Shown here one piece after another: positions 39,701 through 46,798 of a stretch of DNA of 59,166 nt. Within the stretch, counting starts at the first letter, position 1, and each line of letters starts with the position of its first letter. The translations under genes were made by a program, and so were the position numbers. Source of the stretch: Clostridia bacterium (GTDB lineage Bacteria; Bacillota; Clostridia; Oscillospirales; CAG-272); contig JAFTSW010000044.1 of the NCBI GenBank assembly GCA_017467085.1, forward strand, positions 1-59,166, given 5' to 3'. Under the pieces are notes generated by a model. It did no database searches and was not told where the DNA came from. It was given only the letters and a program-made list of their open reading frames with translations.

Positions 39701-40108
39701 CCCGATATCGAAATTCAGTCGAGGCTTTTCGTCAAGATTGTAATGGGTATTGCTGTCAAAGCTCCAGGTGCCATCCCCACCGAGGGTGGCAACGCCCGCA
39801 AGCAGGTCATACCCCACGCCGCCGCCAGCGTACGTTTGCCAAAGAGTGCCCTCAAGGGTCGCCGTGGCGTTGCCGTCGCTTGCCGTCCAGGTGCCCCCCG
39901 TCAGGTTAACGGTGGCAGCGGTGCCCATAGCGTCAAAGCGCGCAACCAGTCCCCGCGTGGCGTAAAGGTCGGCAAAGCTTGATAGCTCCTTCCCCTCGGT
40001 GCCTCCCGTGGCTTGGGTGGTGGGCGCCGACGCCGAGACTGCCACCGTTACGGGCAAAAGGGACGCCAGCATACAGAGAATAAGGAGAAGAGAAAGCACT
40101 CTTTTCAT
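33776..40108 (-). CDS. Giant secreted LamG / beta-helix protein, array copy F
   Basis: This 2,110-residue protein, the longest of the array, starts at ATG 40108. Its ribosome binding site is poor: the nearest AAGG lies about 15 nt away and inside a hairpin. The signal peptide ends VTVAVSA. LamG-like modules start near residues 49, 396 and 746. Unlike its siblings, both of the first two are type II (shared features include QLWTELSR and QLWMETSR). The 'RFYF' module is near 1083 and the beta-helix opens near 1236. It has both the helical insert (about 1419-1486) and a coiled coil (about 1506-1586), the latter different in sequence from that of A-C. PbH1 rungs start near 1729 and include DCYFRDLGADGIGIRGR. 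It ends HPGEWEWLLSNEY. It is the copy next to the kinase and fucI, and is the most divergent. Probably secreted and glycan-directed. Confidence 0.88.
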   Translation of the reverse strand: MKRVLSLLLILCMLASLLPVTVAVSASAPTTQATGGTEGKELSSFADLYATRGLVARFDAMGTAATVNLTGGTWTASDGNATATLEGTLWQTYAGGGVGYDLLAGVATLGGDGTWSFDSNTHYNLDEKPRLNFDIGLLPDGDYTVEWFAEHKHIVGANADGTPNPAAVYTKNTFWASNGSHPTTVIGTLKDAYDRSGTTLGERGTTRWFLAADGQYWGNAGNPNNGYNNGQLWTELSRTGFDAFVQTVTRTEASSATGTAATLKILKNGAVQKTGSYDTALELTGGINPSKYFKETADSLFYLFYREPVTVYSVRIYSVVLTEKEMEGNRLADILLKSGVDFSVYANLAEGDREDFLSLVGNLGFGATAEDIEHIADNLAEMREQEAIARKMTVYDGLYVGADGAKTQNGGKLTALLSAYDHASVLLSDVQKVWFDKVGEHDATLIGSLWQPQSGGGVGYGMTVGVATKQSDGSYTYDEARHSNYKEDVYLDFGIDALPKEDFTVEYTVQYRRLQGTDAAGNPIVDYTGDGFWGGVLSDAIGQLKAVYERGMGTAISGHYYTRYFTAPAREGWYGGNYLNNQLWMETSRTATTAFTQQIVRDKTEEGANVRLTYQIMKNGVLSKTGVYNSTGALSTAKVQGDKCYTGEEADTVFFLFRRAPVNVYAIRIYDAVLTEEEMLHNHYVDILAYAGLDVAEYYTNLDAEARAFVANFLKESTLLPKAEAEAAIKEALDVCTYSWSKEDSLYVTEGLVGLLSSYNGFSTPTLFGEGSVNWTNVAKEGSFGVLYGKGWQRSADGGLQIRETVDAVYAEKSVFSHHRSRDNFYLGLDYSLLPERDYTLEVVTAPEGITIQNEDGSISPYVDYFSTYGIYNERTFSIGPLRCMGYACNSHVSSGSFEKWFVYQSKGCWDDTSSRNQIGRDRTFQGIELGKILTYTIDHDFDEEEGSARYVMSRNNVADLKASIPASAYIAPSASAEKDFYLMRGLASTLYSVRLYNRVLTDAEKLQNRVADVCYYFDLDTELLEEALASIPDKATVFAAFTALSFDMTKEEAQKALNDGMAGIWVRSQGVGIKKDMSDAIRFYFDLQYSSLAAIMAAGFEVELGTLVGIGRDERPTADGAYDYRFVAFDSTSGANTAYLLDEDTYAVTVTWRDADSDLYNEKLRVVTYVKLTARDSGEVSYFYGGLSGSAYSAEPSLFVIYNHLSTAESMVEAGLSDYLSMTAGGCYEEETVYLSATAPNGGNGSQDAPYNDFGTAFEAAKQILAASEKPLRLSLFVGDGAYMLDEIVSLDFDEIQNPYYSFSIEGDFEAEELPSLTSAVNIPASAFQAVAGRSGLYVYEFAPDGKGNYPVFRNFYVDGFTATMAHSGVTSTMKGTPLLSRFSFSTEGTYERAKYYYEAGTLAEKLPENEYDADRPDLKEAYARHRDWFLAYDEVKKGQGVLSDDAFDAWTADSAASAAYKEAFNYFKERYADVRSGAVKASAVSYTLTIPDSKAEQDGRIFVPLSLAESLRASTEAMLTALKAEKSLWEEIATAQEAVVAEKTTARNTAKAALDAAVASGGNTADASAAYQAAETALAEAQAVLTELRLNVYDAATTPRTVLRHGQIELSHSIEWCYNLFKVVGIDFDDTAYYGEGADREELVAVYVDKTQYVSYAGQSDLATKNRQVFLQNAPEFLDETGEYYYDIASGKLYYYSESGIADDMSFAYPTLDNLLVFTNAKNLTLSGLTLWGVDNTAYSVYGICSGQAGGNNAPPKGIADEERGFTKHNALLCYNAYNLTVADCYFRDLGADGIGIRGRAENVTVEGCEFETLGGTAIRFTGSERNNTLFNAESGAQGVTLKGNYIHEVALTDYASPAIYMASCKDVEVANNTIIGCSYSGMSFGWSWSAATWEEGDNYNLYNMNIHHNYVTQFMREMEDGGAIYMLGGNLKPDNPKQINFIHHNLVVFDKHTGNGLGGQSDGYYFDGASTNWSNYNNIAVMYSAGADRGAKPGASPEDYTHYLRSNGVAPFFMQYTTTGSAWSYNIHSTDNYVFNVRATTPTAQQNECFHMGKDAHWQACGHKVVGTRYFAGDSKLAFPNAIKSLIAETGAPMHPGEWEWLLSNEY

Positions 40109-40121
40109 CGTTCATAACCAC

Positions 40122-40192
40122 AGCCTTCGCCACAGCGAAGGCTTCCTTTCATGATGGAATGGGCGCCGATTTCGCCAAGCGAAATCGGCGCC
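40122..40192 (-). repeat. Two strong hairpins in the copy F leader
   Basis: AGCCTTCGC/GCGAAGGCT with a 4-nt loop (40122-40143, 9-bp stem) and GGCGCCGATTTCGC/GCGAAATCGGCGCC with a 3-nt loop (40162-40192, 14-bp stem). The GAAGG in the first hairpin is the only plausible ribosome-binding sequence near the start of copy F. No T run follows, so they are not ordinary terminators of the kinase gene. Confidence 0.75.
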
Positions 40193-40211
40193 GCACAAAG
40201 CACGGCTTAAC

Positions 40212-40240
40212 TTTTTATTCAAGCTCGTTTCTTGTGTAAA
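40212..40240 (-). promoter_or_regulatory. Possible weak promoter of copy F
   Basis: TTTACA, 17 bp, TAAAAA. The -35 box is half of the TGTAAA-N6-TTTACA dyad at 40235-40252. Readthrough from the upstream kinase gene is an alternative source of transcription. Confidence 0.35.
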
Positions 40241-40252
40241 GCTTTGTTTACA
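40235..40252. repeat. TGTAAA-N6-TTTACA dyad after the kinase stop
   Basis: TGTAAAGCTTTGTTTACA begins 8 nt after the stop codon of the kinase gene in the minus direction. It is the third dyad of this design in the window (also at 7335-7350 and 47745-47762). Confidence 0.6.
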
Positions 40253-40259
40253 TTATGGC

Positions 40260-41738
40260 TTATTTCAAAGCGCTCTTGCCAAGATATTTGCTATACTCGA
40301 TATATGCCTTGTCCCAAGCCGCCGTGTCGGTGGGCTCGTAGATTGCCAAGGGGGTAGACGCCTTGATAACCGCGCGGGCTTCCTTCCAATCCTTGATGTC
40401 GCCAAGGGCAATCAGCTGCACGGCGATATTGCCCATTACGGTTGCCTCGGCAGGACCAGCCACCACGCGCACACCCGTGGAGGAGGCGGTCAGACGGCAA
40501 AGCAGGGTGTCCTTGATACCGCCGCCCAGCATATTGATTTGCCCGAAGCTCTTGCCCGAGATATCGCAAAGGGCGTTGTAGTTGAGCTTGTATTTCATAG
40601 CCAGGCTCTCGTAGATGCAGCGCATCACCTCGCCGCGGGTTTGGGGCACGTACTGCCCCGTGGCACGGCAAAATTCCTTGACCCGAGAGGGCAAATCCCC
40701 TGCCGTTTCAAACTCGGGGGCGTCACAGTCGATAAAGCACTTAAAGGGCTCTGCCGCCAGGGCTTCCTTTTCCAAGTCGGCATAGGAAACCTTGTCACCC
40801 TCTCTATGCCATTGGCGACGGGATTCCTGAATAAGCCAAAGACCCATAATATTCTTCAAGAAGCGAGTGGTGCCCCGGTAGCCACCCTCGTTGGTGTACT
40901 GGATTTCGGCGGATTTCTCGTTGATAACGGGAGCGGCAAGCTCGGTGCCAAAGAGGGACCAGGTGCCGCAGGATATGTACACGAAATCGCCCTCGGCAGG
41001 CGCAGAGGCAACGGCAGAGGCGGTATCGTGGGTACAAACGGCGATAACGGGAATGGGGGCGCAGTCAAACTCCTCGCAAAGCGCCTTGGAGAGGACGCCG
41101 TAGCTTTCGCCGGGCTGAATCATCTCGGGGAGAATGGAGGTGGGAATGCCAAGCTTTTCCAAGAGGGCGGTATGGAAGGTCTTGGTCTTGGGGTCTAAGA
41201 AGTTGGAGGTGGAGGCAATGGTCGCCTCGGCTCTCTTTTCGCCCGTCAGAAGGTAGGCAAACAGGTCGGGCATAAAGAGAATTTTATCCGTCATCTTCAA
41301 AAGCTCGGGACGGTATTTTGCCAGATAGTATAGCTGATACAGGGTATTGATACGCATAGTCTGGGTTCCCGTCAGAGCGTACAGCTCCTCGGGAGAAATG
41401 ATGTTGAAAACCTCCTCGGGAATGCCCACGGTTCTTTCGTCACGGTAGTGATTGGGGTTGGCAATCAGCTCGCCCTCCTTGTTGAGAAGCCCGAAGTCAA
41501 CGCCCCAGGTGTCAATACCGATAGCGTCGATGGGTCCCGTCTTGACAGCCATATTGATAGCCGTCTTGACCTCAAAGAACAGACGCAGAACGTCCCAATA
41601 CATTCTCTCGCCTACACACACCGTATCATTGGAGAAGCGGTGAATTTCCGTCACCTGCATCGTCTTTCCGTCAAACTCGCCAATCATAGCTCTTCCGCTG
41701 GAAGCGCCGAAGTCAAACGCCAATACTCTTTTTGCCAT
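40260..41738 (-). CDS. Rhamnulokinase-type FGGY sugar kinase, probable L-fuculokinase
   Basis: This 492-residue protein starts at ATG 41738, 8 nt after GAGG; the frame is open upstream into AT-rich non-coding sequence. FGGY kinase landmarks are the N-terminal phosphate loop FDFGASSGRAMIG, the substrate-side DTWGVDFGLL near residue 75, HDTASAVASAP near 235 and the C-terminal nucleotide-binding GGGIKDTLLCRLTAS. Overall it matches the RhaB branch, whose members phosphorylate the 1-position of L-rhamnulose or L-fuculose. Because fucI is divergently transcribed 283 bp away and no rhamnose isomerase is present, L-fuculose is the likelier substrate here (inference). Copy F follows in the same direction after 151 bp, so partial co-transcription is possible. 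Expected to be cytoplasmic. Confidence 0.85.
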   Translation of the reverse strand: MAKRVLAFDFGASSGRAMIGEFDGKTMQVTEIHRFSNDTVCVGERMYWDVLRLFFEVKTAINMAVKTGPIDAIGIDTWGVDFGLLNKEGELIANPNHYRDERTVGIPEEVFNIISPEELYALTGTQTMRINTLYQLYYLAKYRPELLKMTDKILFMPDLFAYLLTGEKRAEATIASTSNFLDPKTKTFHTALLEKLGIPTSILPEMIQPGESYGVLSKALCEEFDCAPIPVIAVCTHDTASAVASAPAEGDFVYISCGTWSLFGTELAAPVINEKSAEIQYTNEGGYRGTTRFLKNIMGLWLIQESRRQWHREGDKVSYADLEKEALAAEPFKCFIDCDAPEFETAGDLPSRVKEFCRATGQYVPQTRGEVMRCIYESLAMKYKLNYNALCDISGKSFGQINMLGGGIKDTLLCRLTASSTGVRVVAGPAEATVMGNIAVQLIALGDIKDWKEARAVIKASTPLAIYEPTDTAAWDKAYIEYSKYLGKSALK

Positions 41739-41790
41739 TGTCATATCCTCTTTTTTCTTTGTTGAAGCGGCCAAGCCGCATACTGTTTTT

Positions 41791-41819
41791 ATTATAACAC
41801 CTGTTCTCTGTTTTGGCAA
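41791..41819 (-). promoter_or_regulatory. Promoter of the sugar kinase gene
   Basis: TTGCCA, 17 bp, TATAAT, about 45 nt upstream of ATG 41738. A CTTTTTGGTAAAA sequence at 41883-41895 resembles the array motif but lies 63 bp from the -35 box. Confidence 0.8.
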
Positions 41820-41929
41820 GTACCAGTTTTCAGTTTTATTGTAGCACACCGCCGTCTTTGGGACAAATGGAAAATTTCCACACTTTTTGGTAAAAAAGCC
41901 ATATTGGGGCATTTTTTTTGGAAAAACGA

Positions 41930-41958
41930 TTGTTTTTGAAAAAAACATATGCTATACT
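41930..41958 (+). promoter_or_regulatory. Promoter of fucI
   Basis: TTGTTT, 17 bp, TATACT with a TGC extension, about 57 nt upstream of the fucI start and divergent from the kinase promoter. Confidence 0.78.
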
Positions 41959-42021
41959 GTCCCTAAGAGGACTTATTTTTCTCTTTTTTAACAGAAATAC
42001 ATACGGAAAGGATATTCAGAT

Positions 42022-43833
42022 ATGGCAAAGAACAGACTGATTGGCGATTATCCCGTCATCGGCATCCGCCCCACCATTGACGGCAGACGCGGCACCCTGA
42101 AGGTGCGTGAATCCTTAGAGGAACAGACCATGAATATGGCAAAGGAGGCGAAGCGCCTGTTTGAGGAAAACCTGCGCTACTCCAACGGCGAGCCTGTGAA
42201 GGTTATCATTGCGGACACCACCATCGGGCGCGTTGGCGAGAGTGCCGCCTGCGAGGAAAAATTCAAGAAGGCAGGCGTTGCCATTACCCTGACCGTCACC
42301 CCCTGCTGGTGCTACGGCTCCGAAACCATGGATATGAACCCCGACACCATCAAGGGTGTTTGGGGCTTTAACGGCACGGAGCGTCCCGGCGCCGTATACC
42401 TTGCCTCCGTTCTGGCGACCCACGCCCAGAAGGGTCTACCCGCCTTTGGCATTTACGGGCGGGACGTCTGCGATATTGGCGACACGGGCTTGACCGAGGA
42501 CGTAAAGGAGAAGCTCTTGCGCTTTGGCCGCGCCGCTGTGGCGGTTGCCACCATGCGCGGAAAATCCTATTTGCAGATTGGCTCCATTTGTATGGGCATT
42601 GGCGGCTCCATTATGAATACCGATTTTATGGAGGACTATTTCGGTATGCGGGTGGAGTCGGTAGACGAGGTGGAGGTTATCCGCCGTATGACCGAGGGCA
42701 TTTACAACAAGGCGGACTACAAGCGCGCCTTGGCTTGGGTGAAGGAAAACTGCAAGATGGGGCTTGACAAGAACCCCGACTTCATCAAGAGAAGTGACGC
42801 CCAAAAGGAAAAGGACTGGGCCTTTTTGACCAAGATGGTGCTGATTATCAAGGATTTGATGAACGGCAACAAGCGTCTGCCTCGCGGCTGCGAGGAGGAG
42901 ATGGTGGGTCACAACGCCATCGCCGCAGGCTTCCAGGGTCAAAGACAGTGGACGGACTTTTATCCCAACTGTGACTTTGGCGAGGCCATTCTCAACTCCT
43001 CCTTTGACTGGGAGGGTGTCCGCGAGCCCTATATTCTTGCCACCGAAAACGATATTCTCAACGGTATGGGCATGCTCTTTATGAAGCTACTCACCAACGA
43101 GGCGCAGATTTTTGCCGACGTCCGTACCCACTGGTCTGCTGACAGCGTTAAGCGTGTCACGGGCTATGAATTGGAGGGACACGCCAAGGAGGCAGGCGGC
43201 TTTATTCACCTTATCAACTCGGGCGCGGCTTGTCTTGACGCCAGCGGCGAGTCCGTGGATGCCGCAGGCAATCACTGCATCAAGCCCTGGTACGAGGTAA
43301 CCGAGGCAGACACGAAGGCGATGCTAGATGCCACCGAATGGTGCGCCGCCGATAACGGCTATTTCATAGGCGGCGGCTTCTCCTCCCGCTTTGAAACCAA
43401 GCACGAGATGCCCGCTACGATGATTCGTCTGAATCTGGTGAAGGGTCTTGGCCCTGTTTTGCAGATTGCCGAGGGCTACACCGTTGCCCTGCCCCACGAG
43501 GTGTCCGACGCCCTTTGGAAGCGCACCGACTACACCTGGCCCTGCACCTGGTTCGCGCCTCGCTGTGACGGCAAGGAGGGCTCTGCCTTCAAGAACGCCT
43601 ACGAGGTTATGAACCGCTGGGGTGCCAACCACGGCGCTATCTCCTACGGTCACATTGGCGCCGACCTTATCACCATGGCGTCTATTCTCCGCATCCCCGT
43701 TTGTATGCACAACGTGGACGCCGAGAAGATTTTCCGTCCTGCCGCCTGGAACGCCTTTGGACAGGACCCCGAAGGCCAGGACTACCGTGCCTGCGCCGCC
43801 TACGGCCCTATGTACAAGAAGGTCAGAGTATAA
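42022..43833 (+). CDS. fucI: L-fucose isomerase
   Basis: FucI interconverts L-fucose and L-fuculose in the cytoplasm (the enzyme also accepts D-arabinose) and needs Mn2+. At 603 residues the protein has the normal length for the family. Recognisable blocks are [12 protein letters not shown] at the N-terminus, [42 protein letters not shown] near residue 340, FADVRTHWS near 364, and [19 protein letters not shown] near 536, followed by RIPVCMHNV. The Glu, Asp and His metal ligands of the family fall in the TEND, FADVR and NHG/GHIGAD blocks. The start ATG 42022 follows AAAGGA by 9 nt. It is divergent from the kinase gene and shares a bidirectional terminator with the O-antigen-ligase-like gene that converges on it. 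No fuculose-phosphate aldolase or fucose permease gene is nearby. Confidence 0.95.
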   Translation: MAKNRLIGDYPVIGIRPTIDGRRGTLKVRESLEEQTMNMAKEAKRLFEENLRYSNGEPVKVIIADTTIGRVGESAACEEKFKKAGVAITLTVTPCWCYGSETMDMNPDTIKGVWGFNGTERPGAVYLASVLATHAQKGLPAFGIYGRDVCDIGDTGLTEDVKEKLLRFGRAAVAVATMRGKSYLQIGSICMGIGGSIMNTDFMEDYFGMRVESVDEVEVIRRMTEGIYNKADYKRALAWVKENCKMGLDKNPDFIKRSDAQKEKDWAFLTKMVLIIKDLMNGNKRLPRGCEEEMVGHNAIAAGFQGQRQWTDFYPNCDFGEAILNSSFDWEGVREPYILATENDILNGMGMLFMKLLTNEAQIFADVRTHWSADSVKRVTGYELEGHAKEAGGFIHLINSGAACLDASGESVDAAGNHCIKPWYEVTEADTKAMLDATEWCAADNGYFIGGGFSSRFETKHEMPATMIRLNLVKGLGPVLQIAEGYTVALPHEVSDALWKRTDYTWPCTWFAPRCDGKEGSAFKNAYEVMNRWGANHGAISYGHIGADLITMASILRIPVCMHNVDAEKIFRPAAWNAFGQDPEGQDYRACAAYGPMYKKVRV

Positions 43834-43844
43834 TTTCTAAAACG

Positions 43845-43882
43845 AAATCCCCGATGGAACAAGCGTCCATCGGGGATTTTTT
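43845..43882. terminator. Bidirectional terminator between fucI and the O-antigen-ligase-like gene
   Basis: Perfect 14-bp stem AAATCCCCGATGGA / TCCATCGGGGATTT with a 7-nt loop. T-rich sequence follows in both directions. Confidence 0.9.
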
Positions 43883-45320
43883 ATTCTTTTTCCTTGGCGT
43901 AGCCCAACAAGAACGCGGGGCTTTGCACCAGGGGCGAAAACGAGAGGTCCTTCTCGCATCTGCATTCCAAAAGAATGAAGATGATAATGGCGAAATGGCC
44001 GAAGGGGAGGGGGATAAACTCCCCGGGGTCGGTTTGGGAATAGAAGAAGAGCCCGATATAGGAAAGGGTCAAGGCAACCGTTTGCAGGGTCGGGCGATAG
44101 GTAGCGAGCCGATAGCGGCGGTAGCCGTGGTACAGATAGGCGAAGCAGCCGAACAGCCCCATACTGCCCCAGATTTGAGGAAAATAGAGATGATACCAGC
44201 GAATGCACGCCATAGGAATCTTGTAAAAGGCATCGTCCATAGAAGCAATACCCACGCCAAAGAAGGGCGCCTTGGCGAGGTCCACGAAGGATTGCCAGAA
44301 GAGCTCTACCCGCGCTTCGCCCGGGCGAACGAAATGGAAGCCGCCCTCCGAGCCGAACTTATGGGGAAAAATATCCGCCAGCATATCCCCGAAAACGAGC
44401 GCCGCCGCCACCGCCAGCAAAAGCGCAAGGAGGGAGCCTATCAGCTTGATTTTCAGGTCTTTTTTGCCGTAATAGAACCAAACGAGGCACAAAAGCACCT
44501 CCACCGTACCGAAGAGCAGGGCGGTGCGCGCCGTGGTAAAGAGGGCGGCAACGTAAAAGACGAGTCCCAAAAGAAGGGAAAAGATACGGCTATACGCCTT
44601 CCCTTCCTTTTTGGCAAAATAGAAGGGGACGGGGATTGCCATTAAAAGCAGGTTAGCAACGGTGTTACGAGAGGGGAACCAGCCGTGATAAAAATCGGGA
44701 TTTCCCCGATTTTCCCACCAAATCCAGGCATACTTCCCTGCTATCGCCACGCAAATGACACCCATAAAGAGCATACACCACAGAAAATGCTCCATAGCCA
44801 GCTCGGGCTTCTGGGTCTTGTAATCGGCGGCGTACACCAGGTACAAAAGCAAAAGCAGAATACCAAGCGCCAGATAATGATAGAGGGCGGCAGGGTTGAA
44901 GAGCTCCTCGGCGGTGGTTCCGAAGGCGCCGCCGAGCAGAATAGCAACAGAGGTTAAAACGATGCCGTTATAGGAATAGCCGCGGCTGAGCTTCTTAGGA
45001 TAGCGGATAAAGTGGTAGACCGTCGCCAGGGCGATGGGGATACCCCAGGGGAGATAGGGGAGAATATCCGTCCATTGGGCAACAAGCTGCGCGCCTACCG
45101 CAATCACCGCAAAATAGGGCATCAGCCCCGCCGAAAAGCGGCGGCTGAAAAGCAGCGAAAGGCCAAACAGCTCCCCGTTCATCACAAGGGAGGGCATAAT
45201 CGCCCCCTCTCCGCCAAAGACGCCGTAAAAGCCAATGGCAACGGATAGGAGCATAAAAAGAGGAGAATGGAGCGCGTCTTCTATTTTTTGCCGTTTTTCT
45301 TCGGTTAAAAGAGCCTTCAT
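43881..45320 (-). CDS. O-antigen ligase / polymerase-like membrane protein
   Basis: This 479-residue protein starts at ATG 45320, 5 nt after AAAGGAG; an in-frame GTG five codons upstream overlaps that site and is unlikely to be used. It has roughly a dozen hydrophobic segments and the Wzy_C/WaaL-type signature: SRNTVANLLLMAIP, TTARTALLFG, and a large outside loop followed by RVELFWQSFVDLAKAPFFGVGIAS. In Gram-positive bacteria such proteins polymerise or attach cell-surface polysaccharides or other glycans; the exact substrate cannot be read from the sequence. It lies 21 bp downstream of the MFS gene in the same direction, so the two probably form an operon from the promoter at 46699-46727. 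Confidence 0.75.
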   Translation of the reverse strand: MKALLTEEKRQKIEDALHSPLFMLLSVAIGFYGVFGGEGAIMPSLVMNGELFGLSLLFSRRFSAGLMPYFAVIAVGAQLVAQWTDILPYLPWGIPIALATVYHFIRYPKKLSRGYSYNGIVLTSVAILLGGAFGTTAEELFNPAALYHYLALGILLLLLYLVYAADYKTQKPELAMEHFLWCMLFMGVICVAIAGKYAWIWWENRGNPDFYHGWFPSRNTVANLLLMAIPVPFYFAKKEGKAYSRIFSLLLGLVFYVAALFTTARTALLFGTVEVLLCLVWFYYGKKDLKIKLIGSLLALLLAVAAALVFGDMLADIFPHKFGSEGGFHFVRPGEARVELFWQSFVDLAKAPFFGVGIASMDDAFYKIPMACIRWYHLYFPQIWGSMGLFGCFAYLYHGYRRYRLATYRPTLQTVALTLSYIGLFFYSQTDPGEFIPLPFGHFAIIIFILLECRCEKDLSFSPLVQSPAFLLGYAKEKE

Positions 45321-45341
45321 ATTCTCTCCTTTCACGTGTTT

Positions 45342-46607
45342 TCAGTTGCGTTTCTTTTTTCTGATATCCGACAGGGTGGACAGGGTACCGACGGCGATGG
45401 GAATCAAGCAGGCAAAGAGCAAAACCAGGAATACTCCGCGCCAGGAAAAGGCGTCGGCAACGACCCCAAGCCCGTAGGAGCTCATTGTGCTTCCCACGTA
45501 GCAGCAGCCGTTGAGGACGCCTGCCAAAAGCCCTGCGTTTATTTTTTCACGGAGATACAAGGGCGCCATACTGGTGATGATGTTGTTAATGGCGTGCATC
45601 GCCAGAGAAACCAAGCCGAACAGCACAAGCATCAGCCACCAAAGGGTGGAATCCAGCAAAAGCACACAGCCCAAAATCAAAAGAAGGGTTAAGAGGAACC
45701 AAAGCCCCGCGTGGGTCACGAAGGCAGGAATTTTCTTATGTACGGTGGTGGCGCAAGCGGCGCCGAAGAAGCCAACCACAGGCAGAACCAGAGTCAGAAT
45801 CATAGAAAGGCTGTCGGGAAGTCCAAACGCCTCCTTCAAGAAACGGGGCATCCAGGTGGTTAAGCCGTCCTTCACCAGGTTGTTGATAACGGCAAAGCTG
45901 CCAAGGGCAAGGACAAAGGCGAGAAGCTCCCGCGGAAAGCCCTTCGGCTTTTCTGCAAGGGCTTGCGTCCTTTCCGTTCCGAGCGTCTCGGCAGATGCTT
46001 CGGCAGGCACCTTTTTGAAGGCGCGGCCGTAAAGGGTCGCCCACAAAACTGCCGTTACCAGCATCACCGACGCTCCCAACAGGAAGCTATACGTAAAGCC
46101 GCCCCAGGTGGAAAAGAGGGCGCTGGCGCCGTAGGAGGCAAAGGTGCCCACCGCCACGGTGCTGGACATAGCTAAAATTGCCTTGGAAAGAGCATAGGGC
46201 TTCAGGGTTTCCGACAGGGAGGAAATCAGGTTGGGCCAGAAGATAGACTGGGCAATGCCGTTAAAGAGCCAAAGAAATTTCAAGGCACCGAAGGGGGCGC
46301 CAAGAAAGACCGCCAGGTTCACCGCCGCAGACACAAAAAGGGCGGCAGGGATAATCACGCGCTTGGGATAGTACTTGGACAAAATCCCGTTGACAACCTG
46401 CCCAACGCCGTAGGCAAAGAAAAAGAAGGTGCTGACAAGCCCCGCGTCTGCCCTGGAAACGCCGAAGGTATCAATGACAACGGATATATTGGCGGCGTAG
46501 CTATACCGTCCAAGGTATGCCGACACGTATACCAGCCAGCAAAGCAGTATGGGCAACAGCTGCGCCCTACTTAATTTCGATTTTTTCTCTTTTTCCACCG
46601 CATTCAT
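45342..46607 (-). CDS. MFS transporter, organophosphate-antiporter-like
   Basis: This 421-residue protein starts at ATG 46607, 7 nt after AAAGG, although the frame is open 40 codons further. It has about twelve hydrophobic segments, a basic cytoplasmic N-terminus and a charged central loop (EASAETLGTERTQALAEKPK). The N-terminal half, YVSAYLGRYSYAANISVV then FFFFAYGVGQVVNGILSKYY, resembles the GlpT/UhpT branch of the major facilitator superfamily, which exchanges organophosphates for phosphate. It does not look like the fucose permease FucP. The substrate is unknown. First gene of a probable two-gene unit with the O-antigen-ligase-like protein; divergent from the EamA transporter gene. Confidence 0.8.
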   Translation of the reverse strand: MNAVEKEKKSKLSRAQLLPILLCWLVYVSAYLGRYSYAANISVVIDTFGVSRADAGLVSTFFFFAYGVGQVVNGILSKYYPKRVIIPAALFVSAAVNLAVFLGAPFGALKFLWLFNGIAQSIFWPNLISSLSETLKPYALSKAILAMSSTVAVGTFASYGASALFSTWGGFTYSFLLGASVMLVTAVLWATLYGRAFKKVPAEASAETLGTERTQALAEKPKGFPRELLAFVLALGSFAVINNLVKDGLTTWMPRFLKEAFGLPDSLSMILTLVLPVVGFFGAACATTVHKKIPAFVTHAGLWFLLTLLLILGCVLLLDSTLWWLMLVLFGLVSLAMHAINNIITSMAPLYLREKINAGLLAGVLNGCCYVGSTMSSYGLGVVADAFSWRGVFLVLLFACLIPIAVGTLSTLSDIRKKKRN

Positions 46608-46698
46608 AGCAAAGCCTTTCTGAAGCAAGCAAACAAAACGGCTTCCGCTTCTGCCCAGCGCAAAAACAACGAAAGCCTCTTTTCTATTTATCATATTC

Positions 46699-46727
46699 AA
46701 TATAGCACATTCATAGAAAAAAGTCAA
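46699..46727 (-). promoter_or_regulatory. Promoter of the MFS transporter gene
   Basis: TTGACT, 17 bp, TATATT with a TGC extension. The leader is about 85 nt. A G+C-rich imperfect hairpin with GGCGCC arms (46745-46772) lies between this promoter and the divergent one. Confidence 0.8.
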
Positions 46728-46798
46728 GATAAAACGAAAAAAGAGGAGGGCGCCTGCGACAAAGGCGCCTCTACTGTGAAATTTTCCTTTTTAGGGAA

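Noticed and set aside
39933-40133. Frame starting at or before ATG 40115, upstream of copy F
   Set aside because: It has the better spacing to AAGG, but it is out of frame with F, its 60-odd residues match nothing, and it overlaps the signal peptide of F. Kept only as a possible regulatory start.
40162-40192. 14-bp hairpin as the terminator of the kinase gene
   Set aside because: No T run follows the stem in the minus direction; CATTCCATC follows instead.
45342-46607. MFS gene as a fucose permease (fucP)
   Set aside because: Its N-terminal signatures fit the organophosphate-antiporter branch better, and it is separated from fucI by a terminator and an opposite-strand gene.
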